This document shows, piece by piece, positions 1-7,785 of a stretch of 49,925 nucleotides of DNA; position 1 is the stretch's first letter; the number at the start of each line of letters is the position of its first letter. Source of the stretch: Candidatus Saccharimonadota bacterium (GTDB lineage: Bacteria; Patescibacteriota; Saccharimonadia; Saccharimonadales; UBA4665); NCBI GenBank assembly GCA_028286405.1, contig JAQBRP010000003.1, positions 1 through 49,925 of the forward strand, in the 5' to 3' direction. Both the position numbers and the translations under genes were made by a program. The notes beneath the pieces are model-generated. The model was not told the origin of the DNA, did not search any database, and saw only the letters and a program-made list of their open reading frames with translations.

Positions 1-105
1 TCAGGCTCTCTCACCGTGCCTGTGACAGTTGTCACCAAACAAGACGACAGCCGTGAAGTGGTTGTTGGCTACAACCTGGCAAAATTAGCCCCCGCCTGGG
101 TCTAA
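1..105 (+). CDS. 3' end of an unidentified protein (partial)
   Basis: Frame 1 is open from the first base to a TAA at 103-105 and encodes the last 34 residues of a protein that begins outside the window. The tail alternates hydrophobic and polar residues (SGSLTVPVTVV...) as a C-terminal beta-rich segment would, and ends LAPAWV. I do not recognise the family from this fragment. It is followed directly by the thioredoxin-reductase-like gene, so the two may be co-transcribed. Confidence 0.55.
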   Translation, partial: SGSLTVPVTVVTKQDDSREVVVGYNLAKLAPAWV

Positions 106-114
106 TTGGCGTCT

Positions 115-1074
115 ATGGCTGATTCCGAGAAGACCGTTCATGATGTGATTATTGTTGGCGCTGGCCCGGCAGCGCTGGCAGCCGCTATTTATACTACCCG
201 TGAAGACATCGAAACCCTGCTGTTCGAGCGCGGTGTCCCCGGCGGCCTGGCCGCTGTTACCGACAAAATTGATAACTACCCTGGCTTCTCAGAAGGTATC
301 GAAGGCCTCACTCTAGCGGCCGAGCTGCAAAAGCAGGCCGAGCGCTTTGGTGCAGTGATTGAATTTGGCGAAGTGACTAGTATTCACGATGAAGGCAAAA
401 TAAAGCGTCTCGAGACCACCAGCGGCGACATGTACGCCAAGGCGGTGCTGATTGCAACCGGCTCCGATTATAAAAAGCTCGGTATACCCGGTGAGCAGGA
501 ATTCTATGCCCGTGGCGTGCACTACTGCGCCACCTGTGACGGAGCCTTCTACCGCGATAAGCGCTTAGTGGTTGTTGGCGGCGGCAACAGCGCCGTGCAA
601 GAAGCGATTTTTCTAACTCGTTTTACTACCCACATCGACTTATTGGTGCGCTCATCTATTAAGGCCAGCGATGTACTGCAGCGTGATTTACAAAGACTGG
701 TTGATGAAGGCAAGATTACTGTTCACCTGGGTACTGCGACCGACGAAATCATCGGTGATCCTGAAAACTTCGTGACTAAAGTAATCGGCACCAAAGACGG
801 TCAAAAAGTCGAATTTAAAACCGACGGCGTATTTGTATTTGTTGGCCTCGACCCCAACTCACAGTTTATTAAGAGCACCTCAATTAAATGCGATGACATT
901 GGTTTTATTCTGACCGATGAGCATCTGCGAACCAGCATGCCTGGCGTGTTTGCCGCCGGTGACATTCGCAGCGGTGCGACCATGCAAATTGCTTCTGCTG
1001 CCGGGGAGGGCGCTACGGCCGCTCTTAAGCTCCGCGAATTCCTCGAAGCTCGGCCGCACCCCGTCCAAAATTAG
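115..1074 (+). CDS. trxB: Thioredoxin-reductase-like FAD/NAD(P)-dependent disulfide oxidoreductase
   Basis: Flavoprotein that would pass electrons from a nicotinamide or other donor through FAD to a redox-active disulfide, normally to reduce thioredoxin in the cytoplasm. From the ATG at 115 it has the FAD-binding GAGPAAL motif near residue 16, the catalytic CATC pair near residue 138, the second dinucleotide fold GGGNSAVQEA, and the C-terminal FAD motif GVFAAGDIRSG. Length (319 aa) is normal for the family. The track start is a TTG at 106, directly after the previous stop; ATG 115 is a more natural start, and neither has a clear Shine-Dalgarno. Oddity: the HRRxxxR segment that binds the NADPH 2'-phosphate in classical enzymes reads VRSSIKAS here, so the electron donor may not be NADPH. 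Confidence 0.9.
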   Translation: MADSEKTVHDVIIVGAGPAALAAAIYTTREDIETLLFERGVPGGLAAVTDKIDNYPGFSEGIEGLTLAAELQKQAERFGAVIEFGEVTSIHDEGKIKRLETTSGDMYAKAVLIATGSDYKKLGIPGEQEFYARGVHYCATCDGAFYRDKRLVVVGGGNSAVQEAIFLTRFTTHIDLLVRSSIKASDVLQRDLQRLVDEGKITVHLGTATDEIIGDPENFVTKVIGTKDGQKVEFKTDGVFVFVGLDPNSQFIKSTSIKCDDIGFILTDEHLRTSMPGVFAAGDIRSGATMQIASAAGEGATAALKLREFLEARPHPVQN

Positions 1075-1092
1075 TGCTATACTGCTGTCATT

Positions 1093-1521
1093 ATGAACAG
1101 CAGTAGCGAAGTTACAGGTATGTTCGACCGGCGGATTAACCGGATAGGGTATCTGCTCGGTAATGTTTATTTGTGGTTAATGCTTCTTGGCGGTGCCGGA
1201 ATTGCGTCAATCGCCGATGCAGCAAAAGGCACTAGCTGGGAAGCGATAGGTACTATCGTGGGATTTGTCGGCGGTCTACTGATCATTGCGGCGGTTGTTG
1301 TACTTTTACCGATTACTTTCTCGCTGGCTGTGCGTCGACTCCACGATGTGGGCCGCAGCTGGGCATATCTACTGCTAACGTTTATACCGTTCGGCGGCAT
1401 ACTGTTAGGGCTATATTTATTATTTGCACGCGGTGAGAGTGCTCCAAATCAATACGGGCTCCCAGTGCGTGATAATCGCTTCTTTGTGGTTCTAGGACCG
1501 CAAAAGCCACGCCTAAGTTAG
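1093..1521 (+). CDS. DUF805 family membrane protein
   Basis: Small integral membrane protein of the DUF805 (YhaH-like) family, function unknown. It has hydrophobic segments at about residues 20-40, 50-75 and 90-112. The family signature is present: RRLHDVGRSWAYLLL followed by IPFGGILLGLYLLFARGE and NQYG. A -10 box TATACT (1078-1083) lies 9 nt before the ATG and there is no Shine-Dalgarno, which suggests a near-leaderless transcript. Its stop codon overlaps the convergent FNR-type gene by 4 bp (TTAG). Confidence 0.85.
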   Translation: MNSSSEVTGMFDRRINRIGYLLGNVYLWLMLLGGAGIASIADAAKGTSWEAIGTIVGFVGGLLIIAAVVVLLPITFSLAVRRLHDVGRSWAYLLLTFIPFGGILLGLYLLFARGESAPNQYGLPVRDNRFFVVLGPQKPRLS

Positions 1522-2222
1522 ACGCCGTCGTAGCCTTGGAATTCGTCGAGGACAATCTGTTGGTGTGATACGCCAAGCTGTTGTAGGTCGTGCTGCATTT
1601 GCTGCACGAACGGCTCGGGTCCAGACAAGTAAATCAAGGTGTCGTCGGCTGGTTTTTCGAGGCCGCAGATAAGTTCGGCAGTTAGCTGGCCCCGTTCACC
1701 ACCCCAGGCCGCGGCTGGCTCCTGCACGACAATGGTGACGTGCTGCTTGGCCGCGTCAAAGGTATCCTGAAAAATAATATCGTCTTCATTGCGCACGCCG
1801 TAGAGCATTTTAATAGGCCGGGCTTCATCGGTGTACGTTAGCCACTCCAGAATGCTATGGAATGGAGTAATACCAATGCCACCAGCTACAAAAATCAGTG
1901 GTGCTTGAATAAGTTTTGGCAAGACGAAATCGCCCATTGGCTCACTAATGTCGACTTCAGCGCCAACCTGTAGATCGTTAAGAGCTCGTTTGAAGGGGGT
2001 ATGAGCGGCTTTACCGACGCGAGTGGTTATGGTTAGTACGTCTTCATGGGGGGAGCTTGAAAGCGTAAACCAGCGCCTTGCTGAATGGCCATCTTCTTGG
2101 TGGCCAGTAAGTGTCAGCTCAATAAATTGGCCAGCGGTGTAGCTGAAGGGCTGCTCTGGCTCAAACGAAAAGCTCGTAATAACATTTGTTAAATCATTGC
2201 GTTCGACAAACCTAGCTCTCAT
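1518..2222 (-). CDS. FNR-type ferredoxin/flavodoxin reductase-like flavoprotein
   Basis: Single-domain-pair oxidoreductase of the ferredoxin-NADP reductase superfamily (234 aa). The N-terminal half is an FAD-binding barrel with the RWFTLSSSP motif, a variant of RxYS(S), near residue 50. The C-terminal half is a nucleotide-binding fold with GGIGITPFHS near residue 115 and YLSGPEPFV near 198, ending DEFQGYDGV. It has no 2Fe-2S domain, so it must act with a separate partner protein; which one is unknown. The start is supported by a -10 box TAGACT (2230-2235 on the reverse strand) 7 nt before the ATG, with no Shine-Dalgarno. It ends convergently on the DUF805 gene. Confidence 0.85.
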   Translation of the reverse strand: MRARFVERNDLTNVITSFSFEPEQPFSYTAGQFIELTLTGHQEDGHSARRWFTLSSSPHEDVLTITTRVGKAAHTPFKRALNDLQVGAEVDISEPMGDFVLPKLIQAPLIFVAGGIGITPFHSILEWLTYTDEARPIKMLYGVRNEDDIIFQDTFDAAKQHVTIVVQEPAAAWGGERGQLTAELICGLEKPADDTLIYLSGPEPFVQQMQHDLQQLGVSHQQIVLDEFQGYDGV

Positions 2223-2237
2223 TAGTACTAGTCTAGC

Positions 2238-2924
2238 CTATTTTTTCGTGTAGAGGTTGGGATAATCGGTAACCACGCCGTATAGCCCATGCTTTTCCCA
2301 TTTGCGGGTTTTAAAGTGGTCGAAGCCCGGCAGGGTAGTGCCAAAGTAGGTGTAGGTTATAAGTTTGTAGCGTTTCGAAACCATGGCTACGTAGCCCCAC
2401 CAGATATATTGCTGGTCGAGCAGAATGTAGGGCGTATCCAGCCGGCGGGCTAGCCATTGAACGCGTACGCCCGACCAGTTGCCCTGAATAATGCGCTCAA
2501 TGGCCGGTAGTTCGGTCTTCAACTCCTTTAATACCTGGTAGCTGGCGGAATTAAACATAAAGTCTGTCGGTTGCCAGCCCTGGTCCAAGAATTTTTTTAT
2601 AACTTTTACGACTGGCGCGGTCGGCACGCCTTTTTTGACCTCGACCATCAAACGCACTCGGCGGTCAATGAATGCAATAGCTTGTTCCAAAGTAATAATC
2701 CGGTCATCATGGCGCATGACTTCGTCGTAGGGTGTTTGGGCAATCCGTAGGGGGCGGCCGAGCTCTACTGGCAAGTGCTTATGGACCAGAACTAGCTTGC
2801 CGTCACTGGTCAACCGCACGTCGGTTTCGATTGTATCGACCTGGCAATCGATGGCTTTCTGGAAAGCCTCTAGGGTATTTTCGGGGGCTATGCCCATAGC
2901 ACCACGGTGGCCGATGATTTTCAT
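2238..2924 (-). CDS. Glycerophosphodiester phosphodiesterase
   Basis: GDPD-family TIM-barrel hydrolase (228 aa) that cleaves glycerophosphodiesters to glycerol-3-phosphate and an alcohol. The start carries the hallmark IIGHRGAMGIAPENTLEAF with the catalytic HR and the metal-binding EN, followed by ETDVRLTSDGKLVLVHK with the ExD pair and catalytic His. A later MVEVKKG gives the third acidic strand. No signal peptide is visible, so it is probably cytoplasmic. It is transcribed divergently from ppa; its -10 TACACT (2933-2938, reverse strand) is 8 nt from the ATG and interlocks with the ppa -10. A role in recycling scavenged lipid head groups is inference. Confidence 0.9.
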   Translation of the reverse strand: MKIIGHRGAMGIAPENTLEAFQKAIDCQVDTIETDVRLTSDGKLVLVHKHLPVELGRPLRIAQTPYDEVMRHDDRIITLEQAIAFIDRRVRLMVEVKKGVPTAPVVKVIKKFLDQGWQPTDFMFNSASYQVLKELKTELPAIERIIQGNWSGVRVQWLARRLDTPYILLDQQYIWWGYVAMVSKRYKLITYTYFGTTLPGFDHFKTRKWEKHGLYGVVTDYPNLYTKK

Positions 2925-2969
2925 ATCCCACCAGTGTACAATAGATCGTAATAAGTAAAAGGAACATTA
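2925..2969. promoter_or_regulatory. Divergent promoter with overlapping -10 boxes (GDPD / ppa)
   Basis: The 45-bp gap holds TACAAT on the plus strand (2937-2942) and TACACT on the minus strand (2938-2933), sharing two base pairs around a TGTACA core. The plus-strand box is followed by an AAAAGGAA ribosome binding site for ppa. The minus-strand box is 8 nt from the GDPD start codon. The -35 regions would lie inside the opposite genes. Confidence 0.6.
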
Positions 2970-3503
2970 ATGGCTGACTTCAACCAAGTACTGACACCAG
3001 GCGACTATCAAAACGGCATCGTGAACACGGTGGTCGAAATTCCACAGGGAAGCATCCTCAAAGTTGAATGGGACCGCCAGCGGGCTGCCTTCATGCTTGA
3101 TCGCGTTGAGCCAGCTATTTTTGCCAAACCTGTTAGTTATGGCTTTATTCCACAGACGCTCGATGAAGATGGTGACGAACTCGACACGTTAGTTGTTTGC
3201 GATGAACCAATCCCCACTGGTGTCTGGCTAGAGGCCCAAATTCTTGGTGTTATGAAATTTGAAGATGACGGCGAAGTGGATGACAAGATTGTTGTTCGCC
3301 CGGCTGATGACCGGAACTCTGGCGACTGGTTAAACTCATTAAATGATTTGGGAGAAGCCTGGAAGCAGCGCGTAGAGCACCACTTTACGCACTACAAAGA
3401 TCTCAAAAAGCCTGGTTCCACCAAAGTTCTGGGCTGGTACGACGCCGAAGAAGCCAAAAAGATCATTGCTGAGTGCATTGAGCGCTACAAACAGCAGGCC
3501 TAG
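2970..3503 (+). CDS. ppa: Inorganic pyrophosphatase
   Basis: Soluble family I pyrophosphatase (177 aa) that hydrolyses PPi to phosphate and so pulls biosynthetic reactions forward. The signature DGDELDTLV near residue 65 supplies metal-binding aspartates. VEIPQGSILKVEWD near the N-terminus and the later VRPADDR and HYKDLKKPGSTKVLGW are typical conserved blocks. Length matches bacterial homohexameric enzymes. Unlike many neighbours it has a clear Shine-Dalgarno (AAAAGGAA, about 8 nt upstream of the ATG). It sits upstream of gap but has its own promoter. Confidence 0.96.
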   Translation: MADFNQVLTPGDYQNGIVNTVVEIPQGSILKVEWDRQRAAFMLDRVEPAIFAKPVSYGFIPQTLDEDGDELDTLVVCDEPIPTGVWLEAQILGVMKFEDDGEVDDKIVVRPADDRNSGDWLNSLNDLGEAWKQRVEHHFTHYKDLKKPGSTKVLGWYDAEEAKKIIAECIERYKQQA

Positions 3504-3510
3504 ACCAAGG

Positions 3511-3540
3511 TTGCAGCAGCAGTACGTTCTCCCGTACAAT
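3511..3540 (+). promoter_or_regulatory. Promoter of gap
   Basis: TTGCAG (3511-3516) and TACAAT (3535-3540) are separated by 18 bp, just after the ppa stop. A TAGGAGA ribosome binding site follows before the gap ATG at 3583. This gives a conventional leader of about 35 nt. Confidence 0.55.
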
Positions 3541-3582
3541 AAAGCCATAAGCTGTATAACGTAACGCTAGGAGACTGACTGC

Positions 3583-4605
3583 ATGAAAACACGGGTGGCT
3601 ATAAATGGGTTTGGACGAATTGGGCGCATTGCCTTCCGGATTGCCAACGATCGAACTGACTTAGAAGTTGTGGCCGTCAATGATTTGACCGATACCAAAA
3701 CGCTGGCTTACTTATTGGCGCACGATTCCAACTACGGCAACTATCACTGCAAGGTTGAACACGACGACAAGCATATTATTGTCGATGGCGTAAAAATTCC
3801 GGTATTGGCCGAAAAAGACCCAGCCGTGTTGCCATGGGGAGATATGAAGGTCGACGTGGTTATTGAGTCAACAGGTCGCTTTACCACCGGCGAAGCTGCC
3901 GGCGCTCACATTAAAGCCGGTGCCAAAAAGGTTGTTATCTCAGCGCCCACTAAGAGCGACGAAGTGAAAACCGTTGTCATCGGCGCCAACGACGCCGAGT
4001 TAAAAGATAGTGGTGATGTTATTAGCAATGCTTCCTGCACCACCAACAGCGTAGCGGCCATCATGGACATTTTGGATCGCGAATTTGGCGTTGAAAAAGC
4101 CATGCTGACTACCGTGCACAGCGATACCGCAAGCCAGACCCTAACCGATGCGCCGTCCAAGGATTTACGTGAAGGCCGCGCTGCGCCGCAAAACATTGTG
4201 CCAACCTCAACTGGTGCCGCCATTGCCGTCGCCCTGACCGTGCCAAGCCTGAAGGGCAAGTTTGATGGTTTGAGTATACGTGTGCCAACCCCCGTGGTGT
4301 CTTTAAGTGACGTTACTATGGTCTTCAAGCGCTCCACAACTAAGGAAGAAATCAACGAAGTGCTCAAAAAAGCCGCTGCCGAGCCATATTACCAGGGCAT
4401 CGTTAGCGTATCTGACGAGCCATTGGTGAGCAGTGATTACATTGGTAATAGCTCATCGGGCACGGTAGATTTGGCGCTGACAAATGTTGTAGCCGGAACC
4501 CTGGCTAAAGTTGTCGTGTGGTATGACAACGAATGGGGCTACTCCAACCGTCTCGTCGAAATCGTGGCCGATGTCGGTCGCCTGCTGCACGCTGCTAAAC
4601 AGTAA
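3583..4605 (+). CDS. gap: Glyceraldehyde-3-phosphate dehydrogenase
   Basis: Phosphorylating GAPDH, oxidising glyceraldehyde-3-phosphate to 1,3-bisphosphoglycerate with a nicotinamide cofactor in the cytoplasm. It has the N-terminal Rossmann motif INGFGRIGR, the active-site SNASCTTNS with the nucleophile at about Cys152, the HSDTASQTLTDAPSKD loop, and the C-terminal WYDNEWGYSNR. At 340 aa it is full length. The start is fixed by the Shine-Dalgarno TAGGAGA 9 nt upstream. The capA-like gene follows after 5 bp, so the two probably share a transcript. Confidence 0.98.
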   Translation: MKTRVAINGFGRIGRIAFRIANDRTDLEVVAVNDLTDTKTLAYLLAHDSNYGNYHCKVEHDDKHIIVDGVKIPVLAEKDPAVLPWGDMKVDVVIESTGRFTTGEAAGAHIKAGAKKVVISAPTKSDEVKTVVIGANDAELKDSGDVISNASCTTNSVAAIMDILDREFGVEKAMLTTVHSDTASQTLTDAPSKDLREGRAAPQNIVPTSTGAAIAVALTVPSLKGKFDGLSIRVPTPVVSLSDVTMVFKRSTTKEEINEVLKKAAAEPYYQGIVSVSDEPLVSSDYIGNSSSGTVDLALTNVVAGTLAKVVVWYDNEWGYSNRLVEIVADVGRLLHAAKQ

Positions 4606-4610
4606 TATTT

Positions 4611-5822
4611 ATGCGATACAAGCTTCTGTCACAAAAACTGCCGAGGCGGTCCTGGTGGCACTATGCGCTCTGGGTTTTACCGCTTGCCATTGTATTGCTT
4701 GGAGCGGCAGTGTGGTGGGGTTTTATACGGTCTGATGCACCGCCTCCATCCGTAAAGCAGTCAGTTGGCGCTACCAAGCGACAAGCCGAAGCCATGACAA
4801 CGCATCTGCTGTTTGTCGGTGACGTCAACTGGGGCAGACAAACGCAACGTCGAGCCGAATCTAGTGGCAAGAGCTATGACTATATCACCAGTGGCTTAAG
4901 TACCGCCGACCGTTCCGGCTACGATGCCTGGATCGGTAATTTTGAGTGCCCAATCACCAACCGGGACGTAGCCTATGCGGAGCAGGTTAGTATACTAAAG
5001 TTTAATTGTCGCCCAGAATATTTGCCGACCCTGGCCAAGTATTTTACGGCCTCCACACTAGCTAATAATCACATGGATAACAATGGTGGCCAGTGGGGGC
5101 TGGATCAAACTCGACAAAATCTTCAGCAAAACGGCATTCAGTATTTTGGCACCTATAACATGAGTGATACCAATGACATCTGTGAAGTTATTAGTTTGCC
5201 AGCCAAGACAACACCCGGCCAGCAAGACGTATGGTTGCCAGTGGCCCTGTGCGGCTACATGTATGTTGTAGATGCGACGCCGACCGAGGCCCAACTGGCC
5301 GTTATGCACCAGTACGCCACGGTCATGCCAGTGATTGCCATGCCGCACATGGGTATCGAATATCGAGCCACCGCTGAAGCTGAAAAAGTCAGCGCCTACC
5401 ACCGGATGATCGACAATGGTGCCGACCTGGTCATCGGTGCCCACCCGCATGTTATTCAGAATAGCGAGAGCTACCAAGGGAGACTGATAGCCTATTCCGT
5501 GGGGAACTTCTTGTTTGACCAGCAATCAGTCAGCGCTGCTACCAATCTGGCACTCGGCGTTGGTGTGCAGTTGCAAATACCGGCTGGTAAGGCAGTTCAA
5601 GCCTACCAAAAACTGGGATCGTCATGTAAGGCATTTAAGGACGATTGTCTGCAGCGGCTTGCGGCCATGAACACGAAGCGTCCGCCAATCGGCGTGGCGT
5701 ACACCTTTAGCTGCTATAGCATCACTAGCGGCATACCGGTCGCGGGTACGGACGCCCAATGCGCCACCGCCAAGCAGGCAGCCACCACTGACAAACTGGC
5801 CAGTTTGAAGGCGCAATGGTAG
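4611..5822 (+). CDS. CapA-family (poly-gamma-glutamate capsule type) membrane-anchored phosphoesterase-like protein
   Basis: 403-aa protein with one N-terminal membrane anchor (about residues 16-40, WVLPLAIVLLGAAVWWGFI) and an outside calcineurin-like CapA/PgsA domain. Family motifs in order are LLFVGDVNWGR, IGNFECPITN, TLANNHMDNNGG, PHMGIEY, GADLVIGAHPHVIQ and YSVGNFLFDQ. In Bacillus the relative PgsA takes part in poly-gamma-glutamate synthesis; no other capsule genes are present here, so the substrate is unknown. Five cysteines in the C-terminal 80 residues could form disulfides outside the cell. It lies 5 bp after gap. Confidence 0.85.
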   Translation: MRYKLLSQKLPRRSWWHYALWVLPLAIVLLGAAVWWGFIRSDAPPPSVKQSVGATKRQAEAMTTHLLFVGDVNWGRQTQRRAESSGKSYDYITSGLSTADRSGYDAWIGNFECPITNRDVAYAEQVSILKFNCRPEYLPTLAKYFTASTLANNHMDNNGGQWGLDQTRQNLQQNGIQYFGTYNMSDTNDICEVISLPAKTTPGQQDVWLPVALCGYMYVVDATPTEAQLAVMHQYATVMPVIAMPHMGIEYRATAEAEKVSAYHRMIDNGADLVIGAHPHVIQNSESYQGRLIAYSVGNFLFDQQSVSAATNLALGVGVQLQIPAGKAVQAYQKLGSSCKAFKDDCLQRLAAMNTKRPPIGVAYTFSCYSITSGIPVAGTDAQCATAKQAATTDKLASLKAQW

Positions 5823-5844
5823 TCTCGCTTATGCTACACTAAAC

Positions 5845-6294
5845 ATGATGAAAATATACTTGGGTGCGGACCATAATGGCTTTGAGTATAAGCAACAAAT
5901 TGCTGACTTTTTACGCCGTTCCGGGCACGAAATAATCGATAGCGGTGATGCCGCGCTCGAACCGGGCGATGATTTTCCGCAGTTTGCCGGCAAAGTGGCA
6001 CACGGTATATTGACTGACAATGATCAGCAGGCCCGCGGTATTCTAATCTGCGGCAGTGGCCAGGGCATGTGCATGGCGGCCAATCGCTTTAAGGGCATTC
6101 GAGCTAGCCTCTGCTGGAATTTAGCCGAAGCCCACTCCTCCCGCAATGACGACAATGGTAATGTGCTGTGCCTGTCGGCCAAGCAGCTAGACATGCCAAC
6201 CACACAAGCTATTATTACCACCTGGCTCGAAACGCCGTTCGCTGCTGCTGATCGCTACGTGCGCCGCTTAAAACAACTTGATGAGTTAACATGA
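5845..6294 (+). CDS. rpiB: Ribose-5-phosphate isomerase B
   Basis: RpiB/LacAB-type sugar isomerase (149 aa) that interconverts ribose-5-phosphate and ribulose-5-phosphate. It has the N-terminal YLGADHNGFEYK, the central GILICGSGQGMCMAANR with the active-site Cys, and NDDNGNVLCLS. Two ATGs are adjacent (5845 and 5848). The -10 box TACACT (5835-5840) is 4 nt from the first and 7 nt from the second, so the second ATG (protein MKIYLGADH) is the better leaderless start. It overlaps rpe by 4 bp (ATGA), which suggests translational coupling. First gene of the sugar-phosphate operon. Confidence 0.95.
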   Translation: MMKIYLGADHNGFEYKQQIADFLRRSGHEIIDSGDAALEPGDDFPQFAGKVAHGILTDNDQQARGILICGSGQGMCMAANRFKGIRASLCWNLAEAHSSRNDDNGNVLCLSAKQLDMPTTQAIITTWLETPFAAADRYVRRLKQLDELT

Positions 6295-6923
6295 CCACGA
6301 TTTGCCCGACTATTACTGCCGAAGAACCGCATGGCTACCGCGCTCAAGTAGAGCGGATTGAGCCGTTTGCCGTGCGTTGGCACATCGATGTTGCGGACGG
6401 TGAAATGGCTCCCCGTCAATTGATTGGCCTCGATAAGCTATGGTGGCCGGGCAATGTGCAGGTCGACCTGCATGTCATGTACAAAAACCCGGAGGAGCAC
6501 CTGGAATTGTTTATCGTGCAGCATCCGCGGCTGATTATTATTCAAGCTGAAGCCGAGGGGGATTTTGACCACTGGGCAGCCACACTGCACCGCCATGGCA
6601 TTGAAGTTGGCGTGGCCTTACTGCCCGAAACACCAGTTAGCTTAATTGCGTCAGCCATCGAGAGTATTGATCACGTCTTAATCTTTTCGGGTAACTTGGG
6701 TTACCAAGGCAATAGCCACGCCGATCTGGGGTTGCTTGATAAAGTAGCTGAACTTCGCAAACTGAAACCGCTACTGGAAATTGGCTGGGATGGCGGAGTT
6801 AACGATGAAAACGCCCGTCAACTCGCCGAAGGCGGCATTGACGTTTTAAACGTCGGCAGTTTTATTCACGGTGCCCACAATCCAGGTGCCGCTTATGCTA
6901 CACTGAAAGAAGTAATTAGCTAA
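6291..6923 (+). CDS. rpe: Ribulose-phosphate 3-epimerase-like protein
   Basis: TIM-barrel protein (210 aa) related to ribulose-5-phosphate 3-epimerase, which makes xylulose-5-phosphate. It is divergent: the usual MDGxFVP and NPGFGGQ signatures are altered to HIDVADGEMAP and FSGNLGYQGN. The four metal/acid-base positions are nevertheless visible: His and Asp in HIDVADG, His in VDLHVM, and Asp in GWDGGVND. Location between rpiB and transketolase supports the assignment. A related epimerase acting on another pentose phosphate is possible. The last codons contain a copy of the rpiB promoter sequence. Confidence 0.8.
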   Translation: MTTICPTITAEEPHGYRAQVERIEPFAVRWHIDVADGEMAPRQLIGLDKLWWPGNVQVDLHVMYKNPEEHLELFIVQHPRLIIIQAEAEGDFDHWAATLHRHGIEVGVALLPETPVSLIASAIESIDHVLIFSGNLGYQGNSHADLGLLDKVAELRKLKPLLEIGWDGGVNDENARQLAEGGIDVLNVGSFIHGAHNPGAAYATLKEVIS

Positions 6924-6927
6924 TTTT

Positions 6928-7785
6928 ATGCCCCAAAAATTGCCAATCAAACGACTAGAGACCATAGCCAACGATATCCGCGAGGATATTATTACCATGT
7001 TAGAGCACGCCGGGAGCGGGCATAGTGCTGGCCCGCTGGGTTTAGCCGATATTTTTACGGCGTTGTATTTTGATGTCTTAAAGCACGATCCTAAAAATCC
7101 CGACTGGGAAGAGCGTGACATTTTGCTACTGAGCAATGGCCACTGCGTGCCAGTGCGCTACGCCACTATGGCCCACGCTGGCTATTTTCCTAAAAAAGAG
7201 CTGCTGACATTGCGCAAATTAGGCTCACGTCTGCAGGGCCACCCCGAACGCCTCAAGCTACCCGGTATGGAGACCACCAGCGGCCCCTTAGGCTGCGGCC
7301 TCAGTCAAGCCTGCGGCATGGCGCTGGGCCTGCGCATGGATAATAAGATGCGTCGCCAGGTTTACGTTGTCATGGGCGATGGCGAGCTGGATGAGGGTAA
7401 TGTCTGGGAAGCGGCTATGCTGGCCAGCAAGTACCAGCTGAACAACATTACGGCGATTATAGATCGAAACAACATTCAAATTGACGGCCCAACTGAAAGC
7501 GTTATGCCGCTGGGTGATTTAAAAGCTAAGTGGCAAGCTTTCGGCTGGCACGTACTCGAAGTCGACGGCAACGACATGGAAGCGATCATTGATGCTTGCA
7601 CCATGGCCAAAGCCGTCACCGAAAAACCGGTCATGATTATTGCCTACACCATACCCGGCAAAGGCGTGGATTTTATGGAAAACGACTTCCACTGGCACGG
7701 TGCACCGCCTAACCACGAGCAAGCAGTAAAGGCGCTACACGAGCTGCGTACCCTAGGCGGCAAGATTCGAGGCGAACATGAGTAA
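6928..7785 (+). CDS. tktA: Transketolase, N-terminal (thiamine-diphosphate binding) subunit
   Basis: First half of a split transketolase (285 aa). It carries the thiamine diphosphate/Mg2+ domain: HAGSGHSAGPLGLADI, QGHPERLKLPGMETTSGPLGCG, then GDGELDEGNVWEA with the GDG...N metal motif near residue 150, and PGKGVDFMEN with a downstream WHGAPP. It transfers two-carbon units between sugar phosphates once paired with the C-terminal subunit encoded next. The genes overlap by 8 bp, which favours stoichiometric production. Split transketolases are common in archaea and several bacterial lineages including CPR. Confidence 0.95.
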   Translation: MPQKLPIKRLETIANDIREDIITMLEHAGSGHSAGPLGLADIFTALYFDVLKHDPKNPDWEERDILLLSNGHCVPVRYATMAHAGYFPKKELLTLRKLGSRLQGHPERLKLPGMETTSGPLGCGLSQACGMALGLRMDNKMRRQVYVVMGDGELDEGNVWEAAMLASKYQLNNITAIIDRNNIQIDGPTESVMPLGDLKAKWQAFGWHVLEVDGNDMEAIIDACTMAKAVTEKPVMIIAYTIPGKGVDFMENDFHWHGAPPNHEQAVKALHELRTLGGKIRGEHE

